A DNA stretch of 64,000 bases from Fulvimarina sp039652615 (lineage in GTDB: Bacteria; Pseudomonadota; Alphaproteobacteria; Rhizobiales; Rhizobiaceae): assembly GCF_039652615.1 (NCBI RefSeq), contig NZ_JBDJAC010000006.1:192223-256222 (forward strand), read 5' to 3'. The translations under genes were made by a program, and so were the position numbers. Positions 1 through 8,111 of the stretch are shown one piece after another (position 1 is the stretch's first letter; the number at the start of each line of letters is the position of its first letter). Below the pieces are notes generated by a model, which saw only the letters and a program-made list of their open reading frames with translations, was not told where the DNA came from and did no database searches.

Positions 1-242
1 GCTTCGCACTCGCCGAGTTTCTTCTCCGGCTTGCCGCGCTTCGCCGTCAAAACGCCTGTCGCGATGAAGATCCGGTCGAACGGTCCTTCAATGGTGGCCA
101 TGGCCCGCTCGATGCTCGCCTCGTCGGTGACGTCCAGCCCATCTGCGCTGCGCGAGAGCGTGACGACTTCGCCATCCTCTCCGCAGCGCTCGACAAGCGC
201 GGTGCCGATCCCGCCGGATGCACCGATGATGAGTGTTTTCAT
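1..242 (-). CDS. SDR-family oxidoreductase, N-terminal fragment
   Basis: The first 80 codons of a short-chain dehydrogenase/reductase run off the left edge of the window. The protein begins MKTLIIGASGGIGTALVERC. The GASGGIG stretch at residues 7-13 is the glycine-rich TGxxxGxG-type turn of the Rossmann fold that binds NAD(P). The segment near residues 34-40 (SADGLDVTD) fits the place where SDR proteins bind the adenine ring. The active-site Tyr-Lys pair lies outside the window, so substrate and reaction cannot be given. It is transcribed leftward, 40 bp downstream of the dihydroxyacetone kinase stop, and could be co-transcribed with it. The family is clear; the function is open. Confidence 0.8.
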   Translation of the reverse strand, partial: MKTLIIGASGGIGTALVERCGEDGEVVTLSRSADGLDVTDEASIERAMATIEGPFDRIFIATGVLTAKRGKPEKKLGECE

Positions 243-282
243 GGGCTTGGATGTCCTCTCTTCGATCTCGATAGGGTCCGCC

Positions 283-1917
283 TCAGAGCGAGCCGAGCGC
301 CTCGAAGGCGATCGCCACCGCTTCGGCGCCGGGATCTTTGTGCCCCTTCAACTCCTCCGAGCGCACATAGGCGGAACGGCCGGCTCCAGCCCGACCCATC
401 TCGGCCGTTTCATCTGCACCCTCCCGCGCAGCCTTCGCGGCCTCTTCAACCGACCCGCCCTTGAGAAGAGAATCGATCGCCGGTTCGAGCGCGTCGATCA
501 TGGTCCGGTCGCCGCGTTCCGCCCCGCCGGCTTCCTTCATGCGGTTCAATCCGGCTTCGAGCGCTTCCGGCAGCTTCCGGCCGTCGGACAGCGCCTCGCC
601 GGCCGAGGCGAAGAACAGCGACAGGAGAACCCCCGACGATCCGCCCATCGTCTTTGTCAGGTCGAGACCGATCGCTTCAAGGAGCTTGGACGGTTCGGCA
701 AGCGGCAACCGATCCCGGTCGTCGAGAAGCGCGTTCGCGGCGCTCGCAAGCGTCGCTCCTGTATCGCCATCCCCGCTATGGGCGTCGAGCCGGTCGAGTG
801 CGTCGCGCGCGCCAAGAAGCGCCTCGCAGACCTGAGTCAGAACGGCTTCAGCCCGTTCGTCTTTCGAGGGAGCCGCGCGCTCCGGTGTGAGCCCGTCCGG
901 AAGCGGGATCGGCGAGATTTTGACAGATTCGCGGACGGGTGCCCAGGCATGGGGCTCGGCCGGTCGCTCGAGCGCTTCGACAAACGCGTCTTCAGCCGGC
1001 AGCAGCGACACCGAAAACCCGCGCATGTCGAGCGATGTCATCAGCGGCGCGGGACCGGCGATCCGCGTAATCCGCGACCCGAGGGGCGAGGATAGAAGTT
1101 CGTTCGCAAGGATAGCGCCTTCGAGACCCGTCAGCCCGCCGAGATCGTTGAGAAGCGCGATGATGGGCCCGTCGCCCGTCATGGCCTGCTCCAGCTTCTC
1201 GACGATTTTTCCCATTGCGCCGGCCGCATCCGTATGTGCAACCGTCTCGGCCCCCGGCTCGCCGTGAATGCCCAGACCGAGTTCCGCCTTGCCCTCGGCG
1301 ATCCGGTCCGCCTCATGGTCGCCGCCCGGCACATGGCAGGGCGTCAGCGACATGCCGATGGAGACGGCGCTTGCCGCGACCCGCCTCGCGATCGCAGCCA
1401 CCTCCTCGAGCGGTCTGCCCTCGTCGCAGAGTGCTCCGGCGATCTTGTGAACGAAGAGCGTGCCGGCAAGCCCGCGTTTCTGGTCGATCTCGGGCAGCGC
1501 CACGTCGTCCGCGACGATCACCATCTCGACGCTCTTCCCAAGGGCTCGGGCGCGCTGGGCCGCCAGACCGAAGTTCAGCCGGTCGCCGGTGTAGTTCTTG
1601 ACGATCAGCAGGCATCCGGCCTCGCCGGTAACGGCAAGAATCCCTGCGAGCACGGCGTCGACGGAGGGAGAGGCGAAGATCGAGCCACAGACCGCCGCCG
1701 TCAACATGCCTCGTCCGACAAAACCGGCATGGGCGGGCTCGTGCCCCGAGCCGCCGCCTGAGATCACGGCGACCTTCTGCGGATCGCGCTCGGTTCGCGC
1801 AACCACCCGAATGTGCGGATAGCCATCGAGCCGGGTCAGGCGGCCACCTGAGATTCGGATCAAACCGTCGAGCGCTTCGTCGACGATGGTCTCGCGAGAA
1901 TTGACGAAATAATCCAT
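283..1917 (-). CDS. Dihydroxyacetone kinase, fused DhaK-DhaL (ATP-dependent type)
   Basis: This 544-residue protein joins a DhaK domain (about residues 1-325) to a DhaL nucleotide-binding domain (about 355-540), the layout of single-chain ATP-dependent dihydroxyacetone kinases. These phosphorylate dihydroxyacetone, and sometimes other short ketoses or aldehydes, in the cytoplasm. The DhaK half has the SGGGSGHEP loop and GIHGEPG, whose histidine (residue 218 from this start) is the one that binds substrate covalently in this family. The DhaL half has AHSGDGDTG, the Mg-ATP aspartate motif. I chose the ATG at 1917 because GGAGGAGG sits just upstream; an in-frame ATG at 1932 lies inside that ribosome site. 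Proteins of this architecture also include erythrulose or triose kinases, so the exact substrate is not proved. Confidence 0.88.
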   Translation of the reverse strand: MDYFVNSRETIVDEALDGLIRISGGRLTRLDGYPHIRVVARTERDPQKVAVISGGGSGHEPAHAGFVGRGMLTAAVCGSIFASPSVDAVLAGILAVTGEAGCLLIVKNYTGDRLNFGLAAQRARALGKSVEMVIVADDVALPEIDQKRGLAGTLFVHKIAGALCDEGRPLEEVAAIARRVAASAVSIGMSLTPCHVPGGDHEADRIAEGKAELGLGIHGEPGAETVAHTDAAGAMGKIVEKLEQAMTGDGPIIALLNDLGGLTGLEGAILANELLSSPLGSRITRIAGPAPLMTSLDMRGFSVSLLPAEDAFVEALERPAEPHAWAPVRESVKISPIPLPDGLTPERAAPSKDERAEAVLTQVCEALLGARDALDRLDAHSGDGDTGATLASAANALLDDRDRLPLAEPSKLLEAIGLDLTKTMGGSSGVLLSLFFASAGEALSDGRKLPEALEAGLNRMKEAGGAERGDRTMIDALEPAIDSLLKGGSVEEAAKAAREGADETAEMGRAGAGRSAYVRSEELKGHKDPGAEAVAIAFEALGSL

Positions 1918-2021
1918 GGGTGCCTCCTCCATTCCGTCGGCCTTTGCGAGCGGCCGGTCGTTCGTCAGGAGAATAGAGCGCGCAACGGACGCGTCACCCG
2001 CGTCGTCCGGCCACGGGCCGG

Positions 2022-2123
2022 GAGCATGATGCCGAAAAATTGCATGACTTTTCGGATCACTTCATGCGGAAAAACAAAGACTTGGAGCAAGATTCCAAGC
2101 CGGACTTATCGCATTTTGCTCTT
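2022..2123 (+). repeat. RIME-like dispersed palindromic element, copy 1
   Basis: The main content of the gene-free stretch 1933-2262. It starts gagcatgatgCCGAAAA, contains a short palindrome (CCGAAAA ... CTTTTCGG) and continues with atcacttcatgcgg. A second copy in the same orientation lies at 32546-32645, matching over about 100 bp. The start resembles elements common in Rhizobiales intergenic DNA. It sits between asd and the kinase gene and has no convincing reading frame. Confidence 0.7.
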
Positions 2124-2205
2124 GGAAACAGAAGTGCGCGGACATACGCTTGGAAGCCGTTTTGACTTCGCCCCCAAGTGTTTGTCCGCGCTCGTGCCGT
2201 CATTG

Positions 2206-2233
2206 TCATCCCCGCGAGCGATGGCGGGGATGA
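2206..2233. terminator. Perfect 10-bp inverted repeat downstream of asd
   Basis: TCATCCCCGC and GCGGGGATGA pair exactly across an 8-nt loop, 30 bp beyond the asd stop codon on the minus strand. There is no strong T run, so it may be a weak terminator, an mRNA 3' stabiliser or a repeat remnant. Confidence 0.45.
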
Positions 2234-2262
2234 TACTGGTGCATTGAGAGCCTGATGGCTGC

Positions 2263-3294
2263 TCAGGCAGCCTCACGCTTGTCGAGATAGCCGCGCTCGA
2301 TCAGCAGCTCTGCGATCTGGACCGTGTTGAGCGCTGCGCCCTTGCGCAGATTGTCCGACACCACCCAGATGTTGAGGCCGTTGTCGAGGGTCTGGTCCTC
2401 GCGGATGCGGGAGATGAAGGTCGCGTCGTCGCCAGCCGATTCCAGCGGCGTGACGTAGCCGCCATCCTCGCGCTTGTCGACGACGAGACAGCCCGGCGCC
2501 TCGCGCAGGATGTCGCGGGCCTCGTCCGCCGTGATCGGGTTCTCGAACTCGATGTTGACGGCTTCCGAATGGCCGACGAAGACCGGGACGCGCACGGCCG
2601 TGCAGGTGACCTTGATCTTCGGGTCCAGCATCTTCTTGGTCTCGGCCATCACCTTCCACTCTTCCTTGGTGGAGCCGTCCTCCATGAAGACGTCGATATG
2701 GGGGATGACGTTGAAGGCGATGCGCTTGGTGAACTTCTTGGCTTCCACGGGATCGGCGACGAAGACCGCGCGCGACTGCTGGAAGAGCTCGTCCATGCCG
2801 TCCTTGCCCGCGCCGGACACAGACTGATAGGTCGAGACGACGATGCGCTTGATCTTGGCGTGATCGTGCAGCGGCTTCAGCGCGACGACGAGCTGCGCGG
2901 TCGAGCAGTTCGGATTGGCGATGATGTTTTTCTTCGAATAGCCCTCGATCGCGTCCGGGTTCACCTCGGGCACGATGAGCGGCACATCCTGATCGTAGCG
3001 CCAGGCCGAGGAGTTATCGATGACGATGCACCCTTGCGCGCCGATCTTCGGGCTCATCTCCTTGGAGACCGTGCCGCCGGCGCTCATCAGGCAGATGTCC
3101 ACGTCGGAGAAGTCGTAACCTTCGAGGTTCTTCACCTTCAGCGTCTTGTCGCCGTAGGAAACCTCCTGGCCGACCGAGCGGCGGGAGGCGAGTGCCACGA
3201 CCTGATCGGCCGGGAAGTTGCGCTCGGCGAGGATGGACAGCATTTCGCGCCCGACATTGCCGGTGGCGCCTGCGATCGCGACTTTGTAACCCAT
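2263..3294 (-). CDS. asd: Aspartate-semialdehyde dehydrogenase
   Basis: Reduces L-aspartyl-4-phosphate with NADPH to aspartate semialdehyde, the branch point to lysine/diaminopimelate, threonine and methionine. The 343-residue length is usual. The N-terminal AGATGNVGREM (residues 8-18) is the NADP-binding loop. NPNCSTAQL holds the catalytic cysteine, Cys130. VPVFVGHSEAVN contains the conserved histidine region of the substrate site. The ATG at 3294 follows a long leader with no neighbour on the same strand, so it is probably transcribed from its own promoter in 3295-3450. Its place near metY, metC and a DapA-family gene may be chance. Identification is firm. Confidence 0.96.
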   Translation of the reverse strand: MGYKVAIAGATGNVGREMLSILAERNFPADQVVALASRRSVGQEVSYGDKTLKVKNLEGYDFSDVDICLMSAGGTVSKEMSPKIGAQGCIVIDNSSAWRYDQDVPLIVPEVNPDAIEGYSKKNIIANPNCSTAQLVVALKPLHDHAKIKRIVVSTYQSVSGAGKDGMDELFQQSRAVFVADPVEAKKFTKRIAFNVIPHIDVFMEDGSTKEEWKVMAETKKMLDPKIKVTCTAVRVPVFVGHSEAVNIEFENPITADEARDILREAPGCLVVDKREDGGYVTPLESAGDDATFISRIREDQTLDNGLNIWVVSDNLRKGAALNTVQIAELLIERGYLDKREAA

Positions 3295-3451
3295 GGGGTT
3301 TCGACCTTTTCGCTCTCCCCGACCTTCGGATCGAATACGCTTCTCCGCCGCCCCGGGGGAGAGAAGCGGGGCGGGCGTCAGCTGTTCGACGTTTTAATGA
3401 GCGAGCGTATGGTCATGATGGCGCGAGATATGGGCGGAATGCGTGTATTTG

Positions 3452-4033
3452 TCAATTCGCCGGATGGGAGGGAAGCGGGCGTTCGAGGAGCATGAGGCGC
3501 TCGTCCTTGTAGTCGGCTTCGCCAAACGGCCGATAGCCGAGTTTTTCGGCGAGCTTCAGCGATGGCGCGTTCTCGAAATTGATCATGCAGACGGTCTTCG
3601 GCTCGGTGCAGCGTGCCGAGAACCAGTCATGCACGGCCGTCACCGCCTCGGCGGCGTAACCCTTGCCCTGCGCGAACGGCAGGAGCCGCCAGGCGGCCTC
3701 GGGATACGGATCGAAGTGCGGGCCGATTCCCCTGTTGAAGCGCTTGATCCCGGTTTCACCGAGAAATGTGCCGGTCTTGCGGTCTGTCATCGCGAACATG
3801 CCGAAGCCGAGCGCCGACCAGTGTCCGATGTAGAAGAGCAGCCGGCGCCAGCTTTCCTCCTCCGTCGACGGCTTGTCGTTGCCGGTGAAGCGAAAGATTT
3901 CCGGATCCGTTCCCAGACGATGAACATGCGGCAGATCGGCGAGCGTATGAGCGCGCAGGATCAGCCGGTCCGTTTCGATGATCGACGGACATCCGCCACA
4001 GGCTTCGCTTGGTGATGAGATCGCGTTCCGCAC
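3452..4033 (-). CDS. GNAT-family N-acetyltransferase (RimJ/RimL-like)
   Basis: About 193 residues with the RimJ-type opening ETDRLILRAHTLADLPHVHRL and a G-x-G-Y-A-E-A stretch (GKGYAAEA) matching the acetyl-CoA pyrophosphate loop of GNAT enzymes. The C-terminal half has the N-x-x-S-x-x-x-A/L-x-x-L-G-Y pattern (FENAPSLKLAEKLGYRPFG). Substrates of such proteins range from ribosomal protein N-termini to small molecules and cannot be inferred. I propose GTG at 4033, ten bases past the stop of the upstream oxidoreductase; an ATG at 4096 in the same frame would overlap that gene by about 50 bp. The spacing suggests co-transcription with the oxidoreductase. Confidence 0.8.
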   Translation of the reverse strand: MRNAISSPSEACGGCPSIIETDRLILRAHTLADLPHVHRLGTDPEIFRFTGNDKPSTEEESWRRLLFYIGHWSALGFGMFAMTDRKTGTFLGETGIKRFNRGIGPHFDPYPEAAWRLLPFAQGKGYAAEAVTAVHDWFSARCTEPKTVCMINFENAPSLKLAEKLGYRPFGEADYKDERLMLLERPLPSHPAN

Positions 4034-4043
4034 TGCGGATGGC

Positions 4044-5150
4044 TCACTCAATCGGCGGCTCGCCGCCGACCATGTCCGGTTGCTTGCCATAGGCAAGTTC
4101 CCGCTTGAGGGACTTGTCCATCCGGCGCTGGCGCGAGACCGGCTCCAGCTTCTGCACCTCGCCCGTTTCGAGGGCCTTTTCGATCGCAGCGAGCACGCGC
4201 ATGTCGAGAACGCCTTCCTCGCCGTTCGGCTCGGGCTCCCGGTCGTTCAGGATGCAATCCGAGAAATAGTCCGTCTCGCCGGCGAACTGATCGGTGATCG
4301 GGGCCTTTCGGGTTTCGCTCTCGCCGTTCTTCTTCGAAATCTCGTAGGTGATCGCGAGATCGGGCGAGAAGCCGAAGCAGGGCTTGGCCCGGATGCCGCC
4401 TTCGCTGCCGACGATGTGGAACACCTCTTCGCTATCGGAGGAATAGCTCAGCGTGAAACTTGCCTGCCGCCCCTCGGTGAACTTCAGGATGACGGACACC
4501 GTATCCTCGCAGCCGAGATTTCGGTCGGTGCGCGAGCCGATCGCGGCGACCTCGATCGGCTCGGCCTCGAAGAGATTGCGCACGGCATTGATCGGATAAT
4601 TGCCCATATCGGGCACCGGGCCGCCCCAATAGCCGGATTTCGCGCGGTAGTTCGAGGCTCTCACGGTCTGAGAGAAGGTCGAGGTGAAGTAGCGTGGCTT
4701 GCCGATCTCTCCGCTGCGGATCGCCTCGACCATTGAGATCGTGCCGGGCTCGCAATGCAGGCGATAGGCGACCATGAGCTTGGCGCCGGACGCTCTCGCC
4801 GCGGCCTCGATCGCTTCTGCGTCTTCGACGCTCGTTGCCATCGGCTTTTCGAGAAGAACGTGGATGCCCGCCTTCAGCGCGGGTTCCGCAAATTTGCGGT
4901 GCTGATCGTTTGGCAGGCCGATATAGATCGCGTCGATGAGCCCCGACTTCAGAAGCTTGTCGTAGTCGTCATAGGCGAAGGTCTCGAGGCCGTAATCGAT
5001 GCCGAGCCGCTTGGTTTTTTCTGGCGTTCCCGAAACGAGCGCCGTCATGATGGAGTTTGTCGTCTGGGGCACGCCGGGCATGAAGGCGCATTGGGAAATC
5101 CAGCCCGCGCCCACCACGCCGTAACGGATCTTGCCTTCGAGACTTGGCAT
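4044..5150 (-). CDS. Gfo/Idh/MocA-family oxidoreductase
   Basis: A 368-residue NAD(P)-dependent oxidoreductase of the glucose-fructose oxidoreductase/inositol dehydrogenase family. The Rossmann start is YGVVGAGWISQ (G-x-G-x-x-x-Q variant). GIHVLLEKPMATSVEDAEAI carries the E-K-P motif whose lysine is a conserved catalytic/cofactor residue. The C-terminal half is the alpha/beta substrate domain. Family members act on sugars, inositols or their derivatives; none of the surrounding genes points to a particular sugar. AGGAG lies seven bases before the ATG. It leads a probable two-gene unit with the GNAT gene. Confidence 0.85.
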   Translation of the reverse strand: MPSLEGKIRYGVVGAGWISQCAFMPGVPQTTNSIMTALVSGTPEKTKRLGIDYGLETFAYDDYDKLLKSGLIDAIYIGLPNDQHRKFAEPALKAGIHVLLEKPMATSVEDAEAIEAAARASGAKLMVAYRLHCEPGTISMVEAIRSGEIGKPRYFTSTFSQTVRASNYRAKSGYWGGPVPDMGNYPINAVRNLFEAEPIEVAAIGSRTDRNLGCEDTVSVILKFTEGRQASFTLSYSSDSEEVFHIVGSEGGIRAKPCFGFSPDLAITYEISKKNGESETRKAPITDQFAGETDYFSDCILNDREPEPNGEEGVLDMRVLAAIEKALETGEVQKLEPVSRQRRMDKSLKRELAYGKQPDMVGGEPPIE

Positions 5151-5370
5151 CGTTCAACTCCTGCTTGGTCTTGAAAAGGGGCGCGGTCGCGCCGCTGACC
5201 CATTGATGAGCGAGGGTAGTGCAGGGCGCCGCCCTTTGAAGCGGGAGAGCCTGCGAAAAGTGTGAAGGCGGGTGAGGAGAACGCGCCCTCTGGGAAAGCT
5301 ATTCCGGCTGCGCTAGGGACGAGCCACGGGAAAGGCTTTCATCGTCGCCCGCACCAAGGAGGAGAAGCAC

Positions 5371-6648
5371 GTGTCCGACCAGAGTTTCGAAACGAGATCC
5401 ATCCATGCCGGCGCACAGCCGGACCCGACCACCGGCGCGCGGACGACGCCGATCTACCAGACGACGTCCTACCAGTTCGACAGCGTCGAACATGCCGCCT
5501 CGCTGTTCGGCCTTCAGGCCTTCGGCAATATCTATACCCGCATCATGAACCCGACGCAGGACGTGCTCGAACAGCGCATCGCCTCGCTGGAGGGCGGCTC
5601 GGCCGCTCTTGCGGTTGCCTCGGGACATGCCGCGCAGCTCCTGATCTTCCACACGATCATGCAGCCGGGCGACGAATTCGTCGCCGCGCGCCAGCTCTAC
5701 GGCGGCTCGATCAACCAGTTCGGCCATTCCTTCAAGAGCTTTGACTGGCGCGTGAAGTGGGCCGATATCAACGATCTTTCGAGTTTCGAGGCCGCGATCA
5801 CGGACAAGACCAAGGCGATCTTCATCGAATCGATCGCCAATCCGGGCGGTGTGGTCACCGATATCGCCGGCATTGCCGAGATCGCGAAGAAGCACGGCCT
5901 TCCGCTGATCGTCGACAACACGATGGCGACGCCGTATCTCTGCCGGCCGCTGGAGCACGGTGCCAATCTGGTCGTCCATTCGCTGACGAAGTTCATCGGT
6001 GGCCACGGCAATTCCATGGGCGGTGTTATCGTCGATGGCGGCAATTTCGACTGGGCGGCTTCGGGCAAATATCCGATGCTCTCGGAGGCCCGTCCGGAAT
6101 ATGCCGACGTCAAGATCCACGAGACTTTCGGCGGCATGTCCTTCGCCATTGCTGCGCGCGTTCTCGGCCTGCGCGATCTCGGGCCCGCGATCTCGCCCTT
6201 CAACGCCTTCATGATCCTGACGGGCGTCGAGACCCTTGCGCTTCGCATGCAGCGCCATTCGGACAATGCCAAGCGTGTCGCCGAGCATCTGAAGGCCCAT
6301 GACAAGGTGTCGTGGGTCTCCTATGGCGGCCTTGCGGGCGATCCGAGCCACGAGAACATGAAGAAATACGCGCCGAACGGTGCCGGCGCGGTGCTGACCT
6401 TCGGCGTCAGCGGCGGCTACGAGGCGGGCGTGAAGCTCGTCGAAAGTCTGAAACTCTTCTCTCACCTCGCCAATATCGGCGACACCCGCTCGCTGGTGAT
6501 CCATCCGGCCTCGACCACGCACAAGCAGCTTGGCGAGGAACAGCGCAAATCGGCCGGTGCGGGGGAAGATGTGGTGCGCCTCTCGGTCGGGATCGAGAAT
6601 GTCGACGATATCATCGCCGATCTCGATCAGGCACTCGCAGGCCTTTAA
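5371..6648 (+). CDS. metY: O-acetylhomoserine sulfhydrylase (aminocarboxypropyltransferase)
   Basis: PLP enzyme that makes homocysteine directly from O-acetylhomoserine and sulfide in methionine synthesis. At 425 residues it has the length of the MetY group rather than the ~390 of cystathionine enzymes. Family signatures: TTPIYQTTSYQFDSVEHAA near the start, Y-T-R-I-M-N-P-T near 56, and the PLP lysine in HSLTKFIGGHGNS (Lys207). Gene start: GTG with AAGGAGGAG just upstream. It ends in a strong terminator. The paralogous metC at 10.2-11.4 kb is a different subfamily. I saw no SAM riboswitch in the 220 bp leader. A homocysteine synthase that also accepts acetylserine is the nearest alternative. 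Confidence 0.93.
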   Translation: MSDQSFETRSIHAGAQPDPTTGARTTPIYQTTSYQFDSVEHAASLFGLQAFGNIYTRIMNPTQDVLEQRIASLEGGSAALAVASGHAAQLLIFHTIMQPGDEFVAARQLYGGSINQFGHSFKSFDWRVKWADINDLSSFEAAITDKTKAIFIESIANPGGVVTDIAGIAEIAKKHGLPLIVDNTMATPYLCRPLEHGANLVVHSLTKFIGGHGNSMGGVIVDGGNFDWAASGKYPMLSEARPEYADVKIHETFGGMSFAIAARVLGLRDLGPAISPFNAFMILTGVETLALRMQRHSDNAKRVAEHLKAHDKVSWVSYGGLAGDPSHENMKKYAPNGAGAVLTFGVSGGYEAGVKLVESLKLFSHLANIGDTRSLVIHPASTTHKQLGEEQRKSAGAGEDVVRLSVGIENVDDIIADLDQALAGL

Positions 6649-6660
6649 CCACTCAAAGCA

Positions 6661-6690
6661 GAGCCACGCACCGGGGAGGGTGCGTGGCTC
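6661..6690 (+). terminator. Rho-independent-type terminator after metY
   Basis: GAGCCACGCACC and GGTGCGTGGCTC form a perfect 12-bp stem around a 6-nt loop, 12 bp past the metY stop, followed by a short TTC tract. The T run is weak but the stem is very stable. Confidence 0.8.
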
Positions 6691-6738
6691 TTCAAAGTTC
6701 GTTTCAGTCCGGGATCTTTCGATGCCTTGGGGTAATAC

Positions 6739-6848
6739 CGACGGGCCTTTGAAACCAATGGTTTCATATGGCCGTCGGGAGCCCGAGCGGCGCCTGAGCC
6801 ACTCGTCGGACGAGAATTGACCTGCCGGTCAATTCATTTGTCCGGCGG
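6739..6848 (+). repeat. Dispersed palindromic repeat family A, copy 1
   Basis: Two-part element. The first part is a hairpin, TGAAACCA/TGGTTTCA, next to gggCCTTT. Then comes gcccgagcggcgcctgagcc. The second part is a longer palindrome: CGGAC and GAATTGACC (6807-6822) pair with GGTCAATTC and GTCCG (6827-6844). Related copies lie at 8031-8101, 25245-25345 (reverse), 46421-46530 and, for the first hairpin only, 58656-58692. All are intergenic. Confidence 0.75.
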
Positions 6849-6860
6849 TATAAAGTGGGA

Positions 6861-7586
6861 TTAGCAGGACCCGCGAAGGCTGACCTGCCGCCATCCCTGG
6901 CTTTCATTGCGGATCTTCACCTGCCGCTGCTGGGTCGTGTACTCGGCCGGAATCGTGCGCGACAGCGTGCGCGCGGGCCGGATCACGACCTTCTCCGAAA
7001 CCGTCCTTGTAACGGCCGGAATATGACGGGCGACCTTGCGTTCGGGGCTGACCAGCACCGTCTCATGGGTGGTGCCGTAGCGCGCCGGAATGACCTCGGC
7101 CCAGGTCCGGCCGGGATCGACCATCACGCGTCGTGTCTGATGGGCGTATTTCGCAGGGATCTGGACCTTGCAGTAGACCCTGTGGCCCTTGATGACGCGC
7201 CACTCGTAGCCGATCCGCGCCGGCTCGATCATCACCTTTTCGCTCACCGTGCGGTAGACGGGCGGCGAGGAGCGATGCACCGTGCGGGCCGGCTCGATCA
7301 CCACTTGCCTTGCAACGGTTTCATAGCGCGCGGGCACGATGTCGTAGGCGACACGGGCTGGCGAAACGACCACTTCGCGGGCGCTGTAACCGTATTCGGC
7401 GGGAATTGTCTCATGCACCGTGCGGGCCGGATGAAGCAGCACGGCCTCTTCGACGGTCTGATACTGGGCGGGCACATGAACCGGCTCGTAGCATTCGAGG
7501 GACGTGTGGCGGCTGCCTGCAAAGGCAGGCTGTACGGCCATGCTGCAGCTGGCGGCGAGGGCAAGGAAGGCGGTGAGACGACGCAT
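6861..7586 (-). CDS. Secreted protein built of eight 23-residue repeats, unknown function
   Basis: The 241-residue product starts with a signal peptide (MRRLTAFLALAASCSMA, cleavage likely after AFA near residue 23). It is then almost entirely repeats of 23 residues at about 38-60, 61-83, 84-106, 107-129, 143-165, 166-188, 189-211 and 212-234, with one 13-residue insertion at 130-142 that contains a cysteine. The pattern is I/V-P-A-x-Y-x-T followed five residues later by V-x-x-x-P-A-R, rich in Val, Arg and Thr and probably beta-structured. ATG at 7586 has GGAG nine bases upstream; a TTG two codons earlier is less likely. It stands alone between repeats and a terminator. I do not recognise a named family; an envelope or surface role is inference from the signal peptide. 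Confidence 0.8.
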   Translation of the reverse strand: MRRLTAFLALAASCSMAVQPAFAGSRHTSLECYEPVHVPAQYQTVEEAVLLHPARTVHETIPAEYGYSAREVVVSPARVAYDIVPARYETVARQVVIEPARTVHRSSPPVYRTVSEKVMIEPARIGYEWRVIKGHRVYCKVQIPAKYAHQTRRVMVDPGRTWAEVIPARYGTTHETVLVSPERKVARHIPAVTRTVSEKVVIRPARTLSRTIPAEYTTQQRQVKIRNESQGWRQVSLRGSC

Positions 7587-7707
7587 GAACAAACTCCGGA
7601 ACGGACATACTGAAAGTAATAGTCCCGGTTATCAAAAGAAAATCAAGCGTCCTGCCACAATTTCGGCAAAATCACGGGCATCTCGGTTAAGTATAAAATT
7701 AAAATAA

Positions 7708-7731
7708 AAAGCCCGACATCAGCCGGGCTTT
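7708..7731 (-). terminator. Terminator of the small hydrophilic protein gene
   Basis: AAAGCCCG/CGGGCTTT stem with an 8-nt loop. Read on the minus strand it is followed by TTTATTTTAATTTT, a clear intrinsic terminator 30 bp downstream of the gene that stops at 7760. Confidence 0.8.
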
Positions 7732-7759
7732 CTTGTATGGGCTCTGGATAAGCGCGCGT

Positions 7760-7990
7760 CTAATTATCGTCGTCCATCTTGCGGAACGCGTCGAGTGTGT
7801 TCTCGTCCGGTTCGCGCTGAACACCCGCCTGCGCCTTGCGCTCGTTGTGCTGGGCAATCTGGTCCTTCGCCTGAAGCTCGTTATTGCCCATACGATCGGC
7901 GGCGAGCTGATCCTCGCTGAGGATCTCCGGATCGATCGTTCCGGCCGGCTTGTCGCCGCCCCTGGGTGCCGTTTCGTTCCGTTCAGCCAT
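7760..7990 (-). CDS. Small hydrophilic protein of unknown function (76 aa)
   Basis: A 76-residue, strongly charged protein without signal peptide, membrane segment or cysteine. The N-terminal half is rich in Gly/Pro/Asp; residues 35-60 (NNELQAKDQIAQHNERKAQ) are probably helical; the end is acidic (FRKMDDDN). AGGAGG lies nine bases upstream of the ATG, and an intrinsic terminator follows, so it is a self-contained gene. Composition suggests a partly disordered protein. No family was recognised and nothing nearby assigns a role. Both the ribosome site and the terminator support that it is real. Confidence 0.72.
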   Translation of the reverse strand: MAERNETAPRGGDKPAGTIDPEILSEDQLAADRMGNNELQAKDQIAQHNERKAQAGVQREPDENTLDAFRKMDDDN

Positions 7991-8030
7991 GGTTTCGTCC
8001 TCCTTCTGGGAGTCGGGTGGGTTGTATTGG

Positions 8031-8101
8031 CGCTCTGAGCGGCGCTCGAGCCGCGCATCGGGCGAGAATTGGCCCGCAGGGCCAACCCATGTGTCCGAGG
8101 G
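8031..8101 (+). repeat. Dispersed repeat family A, copy 2 (second palindrome only)
   Basis: gctctgagcggcgctcgagc followed by tcgggcgaGAATTGGCCC ... GGGCCAACCCAT ... gtgtccg, matching the second half of copy 1 with paired changes in the stem (GGCCC/GGGCC for GACC/GGTC). It lies between the 76-aa gene and the SOUL gene. Confidence 0.65.
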
Positions 8102-8111
8102 CTTGAAAGGT

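Noticed and set aside
5151..5370. SAM riboswitch before metY
   Set aside because: No SAM-II type pseudoknot core or other recognisable SAM aptamer was seen in the leader.
5299..6522. A 407-codon open frame antisense to metY
   Set aside because: No recognisable domain and the opposite strand holds a clear PLP enzyme.
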